Shown here: positions 49,696 to 59,604 of the stretch, one piece after another
Position numbering within the stretch: the stretch's first letter is position 1
How the letters are laid out: every line of letters starts with the position of its first letter
Virus record (IMG/VR): IMGVR_UViG_3300006052_000009
Location: 1 to 64,000 of that record
Origin: a virus
Direction: 5' to 3' (one strand)
Length of the DNA: 64,000 bases
Made by a program: the position numbers and the translations under genes
The notes under the pieces: generated by a model
Databases searched by the model: none
Told to the model about the DNA's origin: nothing
Seen by the model: only the letters and a program-made list of their open reading frames with translations

Positions 49696-51585
49696 ATGGC
49701 CTACCAAGAATTTGCTAATCCTAATGCAGCCGAGGCACCAGATATTGGTGACATGCCTCGGACGCTACAGGCATTGCAATATGTCAATCAGCAAAAGGAG
49801 AGAGCACTACAAGCTAGAAGAACCGCTGCTCAGAATTTAAAGGAATTTACTATAAACGGTAAGGATACGCCTAGTGTTGAGAGATTAACAAAAGAAGCTC
49901 AAGACGTTAAAAATGAAACGGTGAATGATATTATGAATTATGGTTCACCAAGGCCAGAGACTATAAAAAAACGAGATAAGATCGAACTGGCTCATAATAT
50001 AATGAAGACCGTTGATGAACAGACAAAATCTACTCTTGAAGAAATAGGAAAGTGGGATAAGTATATGAATAAGGGTAAGGCTATTGGTGAACTTGGTGAA
50101 GTAGCTACTTTTAATCCACCGGAGAACATGGATTTAATGGAGCATCAGCATGAGAGGGCTAATAGACTTTTAGATTTTCAGAACAAAGTAAATTCCGCTG
50201 TTAAGGGTGGTGATCACACTCCTGAATACTATAATAATGATTTGTTTACTGCTGACTGGGTAACTAAACAACACGAAAAAAATAAATCAAAATGGGGAGT
50301 AGGAACCGATGAAGAGGGTAAAAATTCTGGATCAACTGAAGCTCCACTAGTTGATTCAAAAGGTAATCCAAATGTTGAACCGCACATCAATGCTTACTTG
50401 GAATCTGATCCAAGAGTATTGCCAACAATACAACATGAGGCTATGCAACAAATAGAAAAAAATGTTGAAAATAATATTGCCTCTGATAAGAATTGGTTGG
50501 ACAAGGCGGGGAGAGCACTGTATGGGAAACCTTTTCAAAGTAAAGAAGAAGCTATAAATGATTTATTCAATCACCCAAATAATAACATTGTACCGGAAAC
50601 AGGTGAACTACAGCCTAGCGCGACAGATGAAAATGGTAGGATATTGAAATTTAATGACAGAGTTAGAAATATTGCAAAAGAAAAACTTGAAGAGTATAAT
50701 AATAAATCAAGTGAATACCTGCATGACGTGAGTAAAAACAATCATTCATTTGGTGCTAATAAAAATTCTTCAGTTAACGTACAGTACGATAACGGAAGCA
50801 CTGCACCTGGCCTTGGGCTTATTATCAATCATAAAGACAAGCCGATTCCATATGTTAACTTTCAGCCTAATAAATACTACAACCTATCAACTGGACAGAA
50901 TGTTAAAAATGTAAATCATCTTGATTTTAACGCTAACAATTATGTGCTTGTTTTGCGTAAAAAAAATGGTGATTTAGTTCCATTCAAAGCGCAAGATCAC
51001 GATCAGTTATTAGAGGAAATAAAGAACACTCCAGCCAAAGATTTAATAGGTAGTGACTTAACGTGGGCTATGAAAGGACAGGCTATAAATAAAGCCAATG
51101 AGTCATCAGCCCTCGATGCAATGTCGGCAGAGATGGCAAAAAATCCATCTCCTGCATTAGCCGCTGCCATCCAAGCATTAAAAGATTTTAAAAGTGGTGC
51201 CTCTGGAATTTCCCCCGAGCCACTTGCTGTAATGCAGAAATTAAGTGGGATGCCAAATATGATTACTGATATGATGATCGAGGTACCCAGAAATGGAAGT
51301 GCTGAAGCTAATTTGAAGGGATTCACTGGCGTTAATTTACACGATCCAAAAATTCTGAATAGGCCAGAGTTTAAAGATGTAATTGATTCATTCAATCAAA
51401 AAAAGAAAGAATCCAAAATACCAGAAGAGGCAGTAAAATCATATTGGGAGTCTCCAAAGGGGAAAAGTGATTTATCAAAAATAAAAAATACAGTAACACA
51501 AGATGAATGGAGCAATAAATGGAAGTCATTGAAAAGCGGAGAAAAAATGATCGGATTGGACGGTAAAGAATATACTAAAAAATGA
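49696..51585 (+). CDS. internal virion protein (629 aa)
   Basis: Helical N-terminal third (ALQYVNQQKERALQARRTAA), a long middle of mixed character and a Lys-rich C-terminus. Between the glycine-zipper protein and the giant protein; the three form one unit. No enzymatic motif found. Its last codons overlap the giant gene start as ATGA (51582-51585). Confidence 0.65.
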   Translation: MAYQEFANPNAAEAPDIGDMPRTLQALQYVNQQKERALQARRTAAQNLKEFTINGKDTPSVERLTKEAQDVKNETVNDIMNYGSPRPETIKKRDKIELAHNIMKTVDEQTKSTLEEIGKWDKYMNKGKAIGELGEVATFNPPENMDLMEHQHERANRLLDFQNKVNSAVKGGDHTPEYYNNDLFTADWVTKQHEKNKSKWGVGTDEEGKNSGSTEAPLVDSKGNPNVEPHINAYLESDPRVLPTIQHEAMQQIEKNVENNIASDKNWLDKAGRALYGKPFQSKEEAINDLFNHPNNNIVPETGELQPSATDENGRILKFNDRVRNIAKEKLEEYNNKSSEYLHDVSKNNHSFGANKNSSVNVQYDNGSTAPGLGLIINHKDKPIPYVNFQPNKYYNLSTGQNVKNVNHLDFNANNYVLVLRKKNGDLVPFKAQDHDQLLEEIKNTPAKDLIGSDLTWAMKGQAINKANESSALDAMSAEMAKNPSPALAAAIQALKDFKSGASGISPEPLAVMQKLSGMPNMITDMMIEVPRNGSAEANLKGFTGVNLHDPKILNRPEFKDVIDSFNQKKKESKIPEEAVKSYWESPKGKSDLSKIKNTVTQDEWSNKWKSLKSGEKMIGLDGKEYTKK

Positions 51586-54500
51586 AAACAGGGAAAGACA
51601 ATCCTAAGAACTGGACTCCACCAGATGATGCCGTAGAGGTAATGGAGAAGCCATCATGGACTCCTCCTGAAGATGCTATTCCTGTAAAAAAAAAAGACCA
51701 TACCGTAAGCGAAACCGCATCTCCAAGTACATCAGCACAACCTGGCTCGGGCGAGTCATCCGTGGCCTTCGAGCAGCCAAAAAAGCCTTCTGGAAAAGCT
51801 ACAGAACCCAACATCCTTAATGCGCCTTCCGTCAAGGCAATGCAAGAGGTTGACCTAAGCAAGCCTGAAGAAGAAACAAATATATGGAAGGAACTCGGTA
51901 AGTTTTTAATCGGAGATACTCAGAATAAACTTTTCCAACAGAAACAAACCAAGGAGCAGAAAGTCAAATCAGAGTTCTTCAAAGAGGCTGGTGAAGAAGA
52001 GGATAAATCTTTATCACATCAAATAGCGCAGGGATTAAAGCAAGTCGGTCCATCTCTTGACAAGGCTGCTGTTGAAAATATTTCAATGCTACCGAAGGCT
52101 TTAGCCATGGCACAGCATGGTGTTGAACTCGGCATAGAAAAGATCACAGGTGCCAAAGCACAACCAATAGAGAATTTATTGCCGATGCAGGCAGGTAAAT
52201 GGATTGATGATAAGGCAAGAGAGTTAGGCATCGGTGTGATTGATCCTCGCCACGCAGGATTTTTGAATAGTGAAATTCCTCACATGTTCGGTAATATGTT
52301 ACTCCTTTACATGACAGGCGGTGCATCCGCCGCAGGTAAGGCAGGACAACTCGCAGAGGGACTTGCTAACGAAGGATTGAAGGGAATGACCAAGGAGGCC
52401 ATCAAGCATGTAGGGCCGACTGCCGCAGTTGCTGGTGCTCAGATGGGAGTAGCTGAATTTGAGAAAGCAAAAGAAATGGGTGCCTCTGATGATGCTGCCT
52501 TCAGAACTTTCCTTGGCACACTTCCTGCAAGTGGCTTTTATGCTGTACCTCTTGCAAGACAAATAGAGAGAATCAATAATCTTACTGGTGGTGGTATTGT
52601 AAATGCACTTAAGACAAAAGGGATCAACTCAATCGAGATGGCTACTCAGTCGGCAGTGTATAACACCATGTCTAATGCCATTGCTAAAAATCAATACGAT
52701 CCTAACCGAGGATACTTGGAGGGATTGAAAGAGTCTGTAGGCACTGGTGCATTCGTTGGATTGATAATGCCTGGAGTGGTTAAGGTGGCGAAGGAAAATC
52801 CTAAGTACAGAGATGAAATATTGAAGGAGGCAAGAACCGTCCTTGAGAAGCCAGATGTGGTTAAATCACCAGAGCAGACGATCAGTGATGCTCAGGATGA
52901 AATAAAATCTTCTGGTGATCTTGGGAATATAAATCAGAAAGCCGAAGAAATAGTCGATAACCTTAAACAACAAAGCAATGCCGTACAAGAGCCTAAAGCA
53001 GGAGAGGTACTTCAACGCGAACAAGAGCAAGTTGGAGGCACAGGGAGTGAACGTGGACGAGTGGAACAAAGCGTCCAAGGGAAAGAAACTTCCGGAGAGA
53101 GCAATGTCCAAGAGCCACGCACGGAAGAAACTGGCAATGGTGGCGTTGGCAAACAAGAGGAAACATTAAACCAACAACAAAATGAAAATGAAACTGGGAA
53201 CGGGGAAACGCTTCAAAGCAGGCGTGAACAAAATCGAGAAGAAGGAGGGACTGAGCAAGGAGTCAGCCTCAGCGATAATGGCCAGCGCAGGGAGGAAGAA
53301 GTACGGGGCGAAGAAAATGGCGGCCTGGGCGCACAAAAAGTAAATGAGTCAACAATTGGATTTGCACCATATCGTTCGAAAAATGTTAAAACGATTAAGG
53401 AAGACAGCGAGATTCGTCAGTCGGAAGACTACAAAGCTCATCAAGAGAATGTACAAAAGATTGCAGACGGACTGGGAATAAAGATCGTTGACAAGGCCGA
53501 TACGTGGGGTGGATATGTGGACAGCGAGACAGGTGTTCCTGTGCAGGAGGTGTCCAACATGATCCACGTAGAGGGACCGCCAGAGAAGATCAAATTGATG
53601 GCTGCCTTGCTTGGTAAGACATCCCCAGAGATGCAGGACTCCGTGCTCATCGGTGGCTATAAAAATGAGGGTAACGGGGTAGAATATCGATTTAATTTGG
53701 GTGATTTTAAGCAGGGTGAAAAAGCCGTAAAACTGCTAAAGGAGAATGGATTGGAGTATTTTACCCTAGATACCAAGACGGGGCAATTGACAATTTTAGA
53801 TCCTGAGAACACGAATACAAAAAATATTGTTACATTTACTGAATCTCTCAAGAAAAATGGAATCGCACATGAACTCAGAGCCAGCAAAATCGAAGCCGAA
53901 TTCATCGGATCACAAGATTATGATCGAATTATTGGAGAAGGAGCACGGACTCAAGTGGGAGCAGAGAACGGGTTCGATATTAATGCCCATATCAAAGGGG
54001 CTGAAGGAAAGTATGAAGGGATCAAAAACTCCAAAGCCCTAGAGAAGTTCGGTGTCCAACCAAAGGACATTCCTGCCACAAGCAGTTTACTCACAAGACT
54101 ATTCGAAGGATTAAAGCAGTCGGGAATTACGACAGCTAAGAATGTGTCCGATTGGGTAAGTATTGGTAAGGCAGCTAAACAAAGGGTATCCGCTTTATTC
54201 CAACCAACCATTTACGGACTAAGTAAAATTACGAAAGAACCTGCTTTTGATAAATCGAACTTTGAAAAAGATATTGCCAGTGGTCGCGTATCGTTTAAAG
54301 AACCAAGTGAATCATTGGAGGATAAATATTTTGCAATCACCCATCCAGATGATTTTTATACAGGCAGTACCAAAATAGGTAATAAAAAAATATCAGAGGG
54401 TGGTGGTGGTGTATTTTTCACGCTGGCCAGAGGTGGAAAAGGTGATGTGTGGGCATCTGTTTCTGAAAATGGAGCCAAGAATTTCGCTAAACAATTGAAT

Positions 54501-57500
54501 GAATCATTAGAAAAAAATAATGGCGAAGGTATAGTGATTCTATCTAAACGTGATGATACAAAACACTCAACATCGCTACAAGCTAAAGTTGGATTTGTTA
54601 AAATGCTTTTGCATTACGGAAAGGATAAAAATGGTTATGACGGATTGATTAAAGCGATCAAGGATATCTATAGCATAGGTAATACAAAAGACGCTCAAAA
54701 AGTTATAGATCTTTTTGATAATTACCTCCATGGTGGTCGAATGGCAGACGGACAAACCATGAACGAGGCAAAGACATCATATCAAAATTTCAGAGCATCA
54801 TTAATAAAAAATGCTAATCCATTAATAACTCAGATGATGAGAGATATGGGTTATGAAGGTCCAGAATTTTTTGATGCAACCCAACTAAAAAAGGGTATCT
54901 ATAAAGCAACTGGGAAAGGGATTGATACCATGTTTACTGACATTGGTCAGGAAGATTTTTTAAAAGGTGTTGCGCCTGGTTCAGCCTACGCTGCGATAAA
55001 AGTTAACAGTAAAGTCATCGTTGAACCTAACAAAGGACATCCCTCTTATCCATTTTTAATAAAAACTGCGGATGGCTCACCAGTGAAACTAGATGTTTTC
55101 AAAAGAACATTTATGACTCACGGTAAAAATCAAGCTATCAATGGACGATCTAGTGAAAAGGGAAGTTTTGGAGTAGTAACAACAACAAAGCCAGATTACA
55201 CATTCAATAAAAATGCTGATTTAAATAACCCATCATCAAAGTCATTAATTGATCCGCTTAGTAAATATGGAGCAATTGATAGAACGAATGCCTTAAAGCA
55301 AAACGCTAACGCTCAATTCCGTGTCAAGAACGGTCAGAAGATCATTGAGTCACTCAAAGACTTCAGCCGTGTAAAGAACAAGGCCAAGGCTGTCGTTGCC
55401 TTCACCCACGAAGTAATGCATGGCACAGTTACATCTATCCTCGATGCCGCATCAGAGGGAAATGAGGTTGGACTTAAGCATGCTAATACCATCGTTGAAG
55501 AGTTCAATAAAGCAACTGGTAAGAATATCACCCGCGATCAGTTGCTACAAGGTAATGAACAGTTCAAGCAAGGTAAGACCACTGACTCGTATCGTGCTGT
55601 GCAGGAGTTCATCGCCAGATCGTGGGAACTTTATAACCGCAAGGGACCGAAAGGGTTCAGCGAGTCATTCCAGAAAGTCCTCGATGCGATATCTACTTCG
55701 TTCCGTCAGGTGTACAAAGCCTGGAAAGGAAGCGAGATCGATGTGCCACTCTCGAAAGAACTCGAGGGTATGTTCAATGAATTATTAGGAAAAGAAAATG
55801 AAAAAACTGAAACCCAACGAACTGGAGAAACTACAGGAGGAGAGCCAGTTTCAGAAACTGCCACACAAGAAGCACTTCCTCCACAAGAAAACAAAGAAGT
55901 CCAAGGAACAGAAGGACTGAAGCAAGAGGCACCTGAGCAAGGACAAAAGAGCCTTTTAAATCGTGCCTATTTTGGCGCAACTGAAGAAACGATAAAATCG
56001 GAAATTGAAAAACAAGGACTACAATATCCGATTGAGTCACATGAAGAAGCTCGAAGAAAGGCTGATGAATTTATTAATTCAGTTGGAATTGACAACGCTC
56101 TTAATGCGGTTAGAAATAATGAAGTAGAGGATGGTGCCGCTGCTTACATCTGGGCAAAAGCAATTGATTCAATGGATAATAATCCTGTTGAACAGGCTAA
56201 ACTATTGGGTGAGTTCGACACTAAAATGCGTTCAAGTGGTAGGCTTATTTCGGCACTTGGTGATGTATACAAAAGTTCTGATTTCAATTACAATGTAGAA
56301 AGACAAATAAGTCAATTTAAAACATTGAACAATGGACAGATACCTATTGAAGTTGAAAGAAAGTTCCGTGAACTTGATCAGAAACTGAAGGAGGCTAATG
56401 ATAAAATCAAACAACTTGAGGCTAACCAAAACTCCTTCAAAAGAATAGCCGAGCACGAAAAGGAGGAACGTAAAAAATTAATAACTGAAAAAAAGAAAAA
56501 GGAGATAGTCAACTTTTTTGATGCTCTGAAAATCGATACCAAAAACAACATTGCAACCGCATCAATATTGCCAATAGGGGTTCTTCCTCATGTATGGAAT
56601 GCGACAGTTGATGTTATTAAACAGGCTGTATTAACAGGTGCCGATGTAGCCAATGCTATTCAGGCGGGTATTGATTACATTAAGGCAAATCAAAAAGAGC
56701 CATTTGATGAAAAGAAATTCAGGGAAGAGTTTACGCCTGAAATTCAAAAGATCATTCCTAGGAAAGAGCCTGTTAAAATGCCTTCCGTTGAACAAGGAAA
56801 AATTAAAATTCCAGACAGTTTAATAAAAGAACTTGTAGCCAATGGGGCATCTACAATTGAGGAACTTACAGATCAGGTTCATTCTCTAATTAAAGAAACC
56901 AATCCGGAGATCACCATTAGGGAGGTGAGGGATGCCATTACAAAGTACGGACGTACTGCTTCAATGAGCCAGGAAGCTATCGATGTAGAGATACGTAAGA
57001 TGAAGAGAATTGGCCGACAGTTGTCAATATTGGAAGACATTCAAAAGAAACAACGTCCACTACGTTCTGGACTTCAGCGGGATAAATTATCTGATCATGA
57101 AAGAAGACTTCGTAAAGAAATAAACGAGGGCTTAAAAGAATTGCCATTAGATAAAGAGGAGGAGGATAGACAATGGAGGACGGCACTTGATGCTGTTAAA
57201 TCACGGCTTCAAAATCAGATATCGGATCTCGAGCATCAAATCGAAACTGGCAAGAAGACACCAAAGAAAAAAGGTATTGAATATGATGCCGAAGCGATAG
57301 CGTTACATAAAAGAAGGGACGAATTAAAAAGCATCATTGAAGAAATTGAAGGGAAACAAGGTGTCCCCGATGAGACAAGATTAAAGAATGCAATCAAGGC
57401 TGCCGAAAATTCTCATTATGAATACGAAAGAAGAATCAGAGAAAAAGATTTCTATAAAAGAGAAGGGAAGCCTCTTCCTGAATCAGAAGAATTAAAGATA

Positions 57501-59039
57501 GTAAAGGAACAAAGAGATCAGGCCAAAAAGATTTACAATGAATTGAAGGAAAGCGAGGGTGTAGCAGAGGCGCAAAGAAGAGAATCGAGAAAGAAAGCAA
57601 TTCGTAAATCGATCTCCGAATACGAAAGAAGAATTAAAGAAAAAGACTTTGTAAAAAAAGAGCCAAAGAAAACTTCTGTAGACGAAGAATTGAAACGACT
57701 GAAGATTCAAAAGAATCAGATCAAAGAACAATTTGATATTGAGCAAGAGAAAAACAGACTTGCTAATAGAACGAAGTCTGAAAAGGCTTGGGATGCAACT
57801 TTGGATATTTCTAATCTTCCAAAGTCTTTGTTAGCATCAATTGATATGTCGGCCCCACTTAGGCAAGGAATAATATTAAGTGCTGGTAATCCTGTAATTG
57901 GAGGTAAATCTTTTGTTGAAATGGTTAGACAAGCATTTTCAAAAGAAAGAGCATCCCAATGGCTTCATGAATTAAGGATGACTGATGAGTATCAATTAAT
58001 GAAGGAATCGAAATTATTCCTATCTGAGCCAAGCGTTTCATTGTCTGCCAGAGAAGAATTTTTCATGTCTAATTTAGCTGAGAAAATTCCTGTTTTAGGA
58101 AAATTAGTCGCTGGTAGTAACAGGGCTTATACTGGGTTCTTGAATAAGTTGAGAGCCGATGTTTTTAATTATGGTGTAAATAATTTAAAAGATCAGGGAA
58201 TCACAATTGAAAATAATCCAGAGGTATATAAAGCATGGGCATCATTTATCAATAATGCTAGTGGTAGGGGTGAGTTAGGAGCACTAGAAAACTCTGCAAC
58301 AGTTTTAAATACTGTATTTTTTGCACCACGATATGTAGCATCAAGGATTAATCTTTTGAATCCTGTAACCTATGCAAAGATGCCACAACCTGTAAGGATA
58401 ATGGCAATGAAAAATATGCTTTCATTTCTTGGATTTTATGCCATTACAGCGATGATGATGTCGGCGGCAGGAGCCGAGGAAGAAAAAGATCCTCGTAGCA
58501 CTGATTTTGGTAAGTTCAAATTTGGCGATACACGTTATGACATACTCGCTGGATTCCAACCAATCATTAGATTGATTGGTCAGTTAGCAACAGGTGAGGT
58601 TAAAAGAAAAGGTAAGATTCAATCTTTGACATCACATGAAAAGAATGGAAAAATTGTACAGCCACAAGAAACAAGGGCTGACATTTTATTAAGATTCGGA
58701 AGAAGTAAATTATCGCCAGCATTGGGAGCCGCTGCTGATCTATTGACGGGAAAAGATATGGTTGGACAGCCTGTTACTTGGGACTCAGAACTGCTTAAAA
58801 CAGTTACTCCTCTGTACATTCAGGACATCCACTCAATTTATAAGAGCGAAGGAGCCACTGGAGTCTTAACATCGGCCATTCCTGCGTTCTTTGGTGTTGG
58901 AGTTCAGAATTATCCAGAGAAACCAGAAAAACAAAAGAAATCATTATCATTAAGACAACAGATAATGAAGCCATTTAAGGAGGCCATGCATCCAATGGAT
59001 AGTACCTTTAATAAACTGAAGAAAGACTTGAGAAAATAA
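51582..59039 (+). CDS. giant multidomain internal virion protein (2485 aa)
   Basis: Largest gene of the window. A Pro-rich start with WTPPDDAVEV and WTPPEDAIPV repeats is followed by a helical region with a hydrophobic, possibly membrane-active part (near residues 220-260). Then comes a low-complexity Glu/Gln/Gly/Arg linker (about residues 466-587). A mixed domain follows, then an HExxH zinc motif (H1276-E-V-M-H1280), a second low-complexity linker (about residues 1406-1446), long coiled coils (about residues 1580-2060) and a C-terminal domain. Both linkers lie exactly where small genes are read in the +1 frame. Fits an ejected protein with peptidase activity. No RNA-polymerase DxDxD motif seen. 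Confidence 0.8.
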   Translation: MKTGKDNPKNWTPPDDAVEVMEKPSWTPPEDAIPVKKKDHTVSETASPSTSAQPGSGESSVAFEQPKKPSGKATEPNILNAPSVKAMQEVDLSKPEEETNIWKELGKFLIGDTQNKLFQQKQTKEQKVKSEFFKEAGEEEDKSLSHQIAQGLKQVGPSLDKAAVENISMLPKALAMAQHGVELGIEKITGAKAQPIENLLPMQAGKWIDDKARELGIGVIDPRHAGFLNSEIPHMFGNMLLLYMTGGASAAGKAGQLAEGLANEGLKGMTKEAIKHVGPTAAVAGAQMGVAEFEKAKEMGASDDAAFRTFLGTLPASGFYAVPLARQIERINNLTGGGIVNALKTKGINSIEMATQSAVYNTMSNAIAKNQYDPNRGYLEGLKESVGTGAFVGLIMPGVVKVAKENPKYRDEILKEARTVLEKPDVVKSPEQTISDAQDEIKSSGDLGNINQKAEEIVDNLKQQSNAVQEPKAGEVLQREQEQVGGTGSERGRVEQSVQGKETSGESNVQEPRTEETGNGGVGKQEETLNQQQNENETGNGETLQSRREQNREEGGTEQGVSLSDNGQRREEEVRGEENGGLGAQKVNESTIGFAPYRSKNVKTIKEDSEIRQSEDYKAHQENVQKIADGLGIKIVDKADTWGGYVDSETGVPVQEVSNMIHVEGPPEKIKLMAALLGKTSPEMQDSVLIGGYKNEGNGVEYRFNLGDFKQGEKAVKLLKENGLEYFTLDTKTGQLTILDPENTNTKNIVTFTESLKKNGIAHELRASKIEAEFIGSQDYDRIIGEGARTQVGAENGFDINAHIKGAEGKYEGIKNSKALEKFGVQPKDIPATSSLLTRLFEGLKQSGITTAKNVSDWVSIGKAAKQRVSALFQPTIYGLSKITKEPAFDKSNFEKDIASGRVSFKEPSESLEDKYFAITHPDDFYTGSTKIGNKKISEGGGGVFFTLARGGKGDVWASVSENGAKNFAKQLNESLEKNNGEGIVILSKRDDTKHSTSLQAKVGFVKMLLHYGKDKNGYDGLIKAIKDIYSIGNTKDAQKVIDLFDNYLHGGRMADGQTMNEAKTSYQNFRASLIKNANPLITQMMRDMGYEGPEFFDATQLKKGIYKATGKGIDTMFTDIGQEDFLKGVAPGSAYAAIKVNSKVIVEPNKGHPSYPFLIKTADGSPVKLDVFKRTFMTHGKNQAINGRSSEKGSFGVVTTTKPDYTFNKNADLNNPSSKSLIDPLSKYGAIDRTNALKQNANAQFRVKNGQKIIESLKDFSRVKNKAKAVVAFTHEVMHGTVTSILDAASEGNEVGLKHANTIVEEFNKATGKNITRDQLLQGNEQFKQGKTTDSYRAVQEFIARSWELYNRKGPKGFSESFQKVLDAISTSFRQVYKAWKGSEIDVPLSKELEGMFNELLGKENEKTETQRTGETTGGEPVSETATQEALPPQENKEVQGTEGLKQEAPEQGQKSLLNRAYFGATEETIKSEIEKQGLQYPIESHEEARRKADEFINSVGIDNALNAVRNNEVEDGAAAYIWAKAIDSMDNNPVEQAKLLGEFDTKMRSSGRLISALGDVYKSSDFNYNVERQISQFKTLNNGQIPIEVERKFRELDQKLKEANDKIKQLEANQNSFKRIAEHEKEERKKLITEKKKKEIVNFFDALKIDTKNNIATASILPIGVLPHVWNATVDVIKQAVLTGADVANAIQAGIDYIKANQKEPFDEKKFREEFTPEIQKIIPRKEPVKMPSVEQGKIKIPDSLIKELVANGASTIEELTDQVHSLIKETNPEITIREVRDAITKYGRTASMSQEAIDVEIRKMKRIGRQLSILEDIQKKQRPLRSGLQRDKLSDHERRLRKEINEGLKELPLDKEEEDRQWRTALDAVKSRLQNQISDLEHQIETGKKTPKKKGIEYDAEAIALHKRRDELKSIIEEIEGKQGVPDETRLKNAIKAAENSHYEYERRIREKDFYKREGKPLPESEELKIVKEQRDQAKKIYNELKESEGVAEAQRRESRKKAIRKSISEYERRIKEKDFVKKEPKKTSVDEELKRLKIQKNQIKEQFDIEQEKNRLANRTKSEKAWDATLDISNLPKSLLASIDMSAPLRQGIILSAGNPVIGGKSFVEMVRQAFSKERASQWLHELRMTDEYQLMKESKLFLSEPSVSLSAREEFFMSNLAEKIPVLGKLVAGSNRAYTGFLNKLRADVFNYGVNNLKDQGITIENNPEVYKAWASFINNASGRGELGALENSATVLNTVFFAPRYVASRINLLNPVTYAKMPQPVRIMAMKNMLSFLGFYAITAMMMSAAGAEEEKDPRSTDFGKFKFGDTRYDILAGFQPIIRLIGQLATGEVKRKGKIQSLTSHEKNGKIVQPQETRADILLRFGRSKLSPALGAAADLLTGKDMVGQPVTWDSELLKTVTPLYIQDIHSIYKSEGATGVLTSAIPAFFGVGVQNYPEKPEKQKKSLSLRQQIMKPFKEAMHPMDSTFNKLKKDLRK
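52978..53169 (+). CDS. nested small basic protein in the +1 frame (63 aa)
   Basis: Lies inside the giant gene, one base out of its frame. Begins MPYKSLKQERYFNANKSKLE and continues GVNVDEWNKASKGKKLPE, a sequence I recognise as a small phage protein type; the codons read like a real gene, with Lys, Asn and Trp in conserved-looking positions. Preceded by TTAAACAACAAAGCA, similar to leaders elsewhere. In the giant frame the same DNA gives only low-complexity Glu/Gln/Gly/Arg. Function unknown; basic, possibly DNA-binding. Confidence 0.65.
   Translation: MPYKSLKQERYFNANKSKLEAQGVNVDEWNKASKGKKLPERAMSKSHARKKLAMVALANKRKH
53182..53343 (+). CDS. nested small basic protein in the +1 frame (53 aa)
   Basis: Same +1 frame, 12 nt after the previous nested gene. 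Begins MKMKLGTGKRFKAGVNKIEK and continues SASAIMASAGRKKYGAKKM, typical of a recurring small basic protein of Bacteroidetes phages. Preceded by ACCAACAACAAA, a close match to the phage's AACTAACCAACAA leader. The giant frame is again low-complexity here. Confidence 0.65.
   Translation: MKMKLGTGKRFKAGVNKIEKKEGLSKESASAIMASAGRKKYGAKKMAAWAHKK
55798..55920 (+). CDS. nested Lys/His-rich small protein in the +1 frame (40 aa)
   Basis: Third nested frame, also +1. Begins MKKLKPNELEKLQEESQFQK and continues LPHKKHFLHKKTKKSKEQKD. Preceded by TTAGGAAAAGAAA. The giant protein is low-complexity over the same stretch (residues 1406-1446), as for the other two. Least certain of the three because it is short. 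Confidence 0.5.
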   Translation: MKKLKPNELEKLQEESQFQKLPHKKHFLHKKTKKSKEQKD

Positions 59040-59055
59040 ACATTAACTTTTTACT

Positions 59056-59063
59056 TAACTTTG
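59056..59063 (+). promoter_or_regulatory. late-type promoter box TAACTTTG
   Basis: Perfect box after CTTTTTACT; a partial second copy TAACTTTT sits at 59044. Followed by TTAAAAACCAAGCATT and the ATG at 59080. Confidence 0.6.
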
Positions 59064-59079
59064 TTAAAAACCAAGCATT

Positions 59080-59598
59080 ATGGCCGAATTAGCATACGCC
59101 CTTCATAAAGAAGTTGAAACCTATAGACTCGTTATGGGTAACAACTCGACAACTGTTCACCCTGTGCTTGGTACATTCCCAATAAAAGGATGCATACCAC
59201 TTCCAGTCACTGACTCAACGAGAAACCCTGGCACCATCACCACCAATGCAGGAACGCCAACCGTTGTTGTAGGAACGGGAACAACGTTTCTTTCCTATTA
59301 TACACCTGGAGATTTTATCGCTGACGGTAATGGTGTATGCAGAAAGATAACACAGGTTAACTCGGACACGCTTTTGACTGTTGAGGCGGCATGGCCATCT
59401 CCCCTCAGCAATGCTACTCCAAACAGGGTTAAGCCTTTGTACTCTTCGATTGAAGCTCATAATACTAGCGCATCCGTTGCGGCTGTTCTTCTTGAACAAA
59501 CATTTCCTGCTGGAGATACATTCGTTAATAGCGGAGCACCTGTCTCCTACGATGTAAGCACGGCCTCAAGTCAGATTTCTTTCACCCTACACGTTTAA
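59080..59598 (+). CDS. virion decoration-like beta protein (172 aa)
   Basis: Thr/Gly/Ala-rich beta protein (PGTITTNAGTPTVVVGTGTT, then YTPGDFIADGNGVCRKI), the pattern of phage decoration or fibre-base proteins. First gene of the lysis-side block, under a late promoter. Family not established. Confidence 0.6.
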   Translation: MAELAYALHKEVETYRLVMGNNSTTVHPVLGTFPIKGCIPLPVTDSTRNPGTITTNAGTPTVVVGTGTTFLSYYTPGDFIADGNGVCRKITQVNSDTLLTVEAAWPSPLSNATPNRVKPLYSSIEAHNTSASVAAVLLEQTFPAGDTFVNSGAPVSYDVSTASSQISFTLHV

Positions 59599-59604
59599 AA
59601 TTTT

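Noticed and set aside
42614-51585. Tape-measure protein and long-tail genes
   Set aside because: No long helical tape-measure, sheath or tail-tube pattern; ring-like and ejection-type proteins fit a short-tailed phage better.
53344-53481. Third consecutive small frame in +1 after the nested genes (starting MSQQLDLHHIV)
   Set aside because: Here the giant frame regains normal domain-like sequence, and the +1 product is an Arg/Lys-rich shadow without recognisable character.
51582-59039. Virion RNA polymerase, as in some crAss-like giant proteins
   Set aside because: No DxDxD-type catalytic motif seen; an HExxH peptidase site and coiled coils are present instead.
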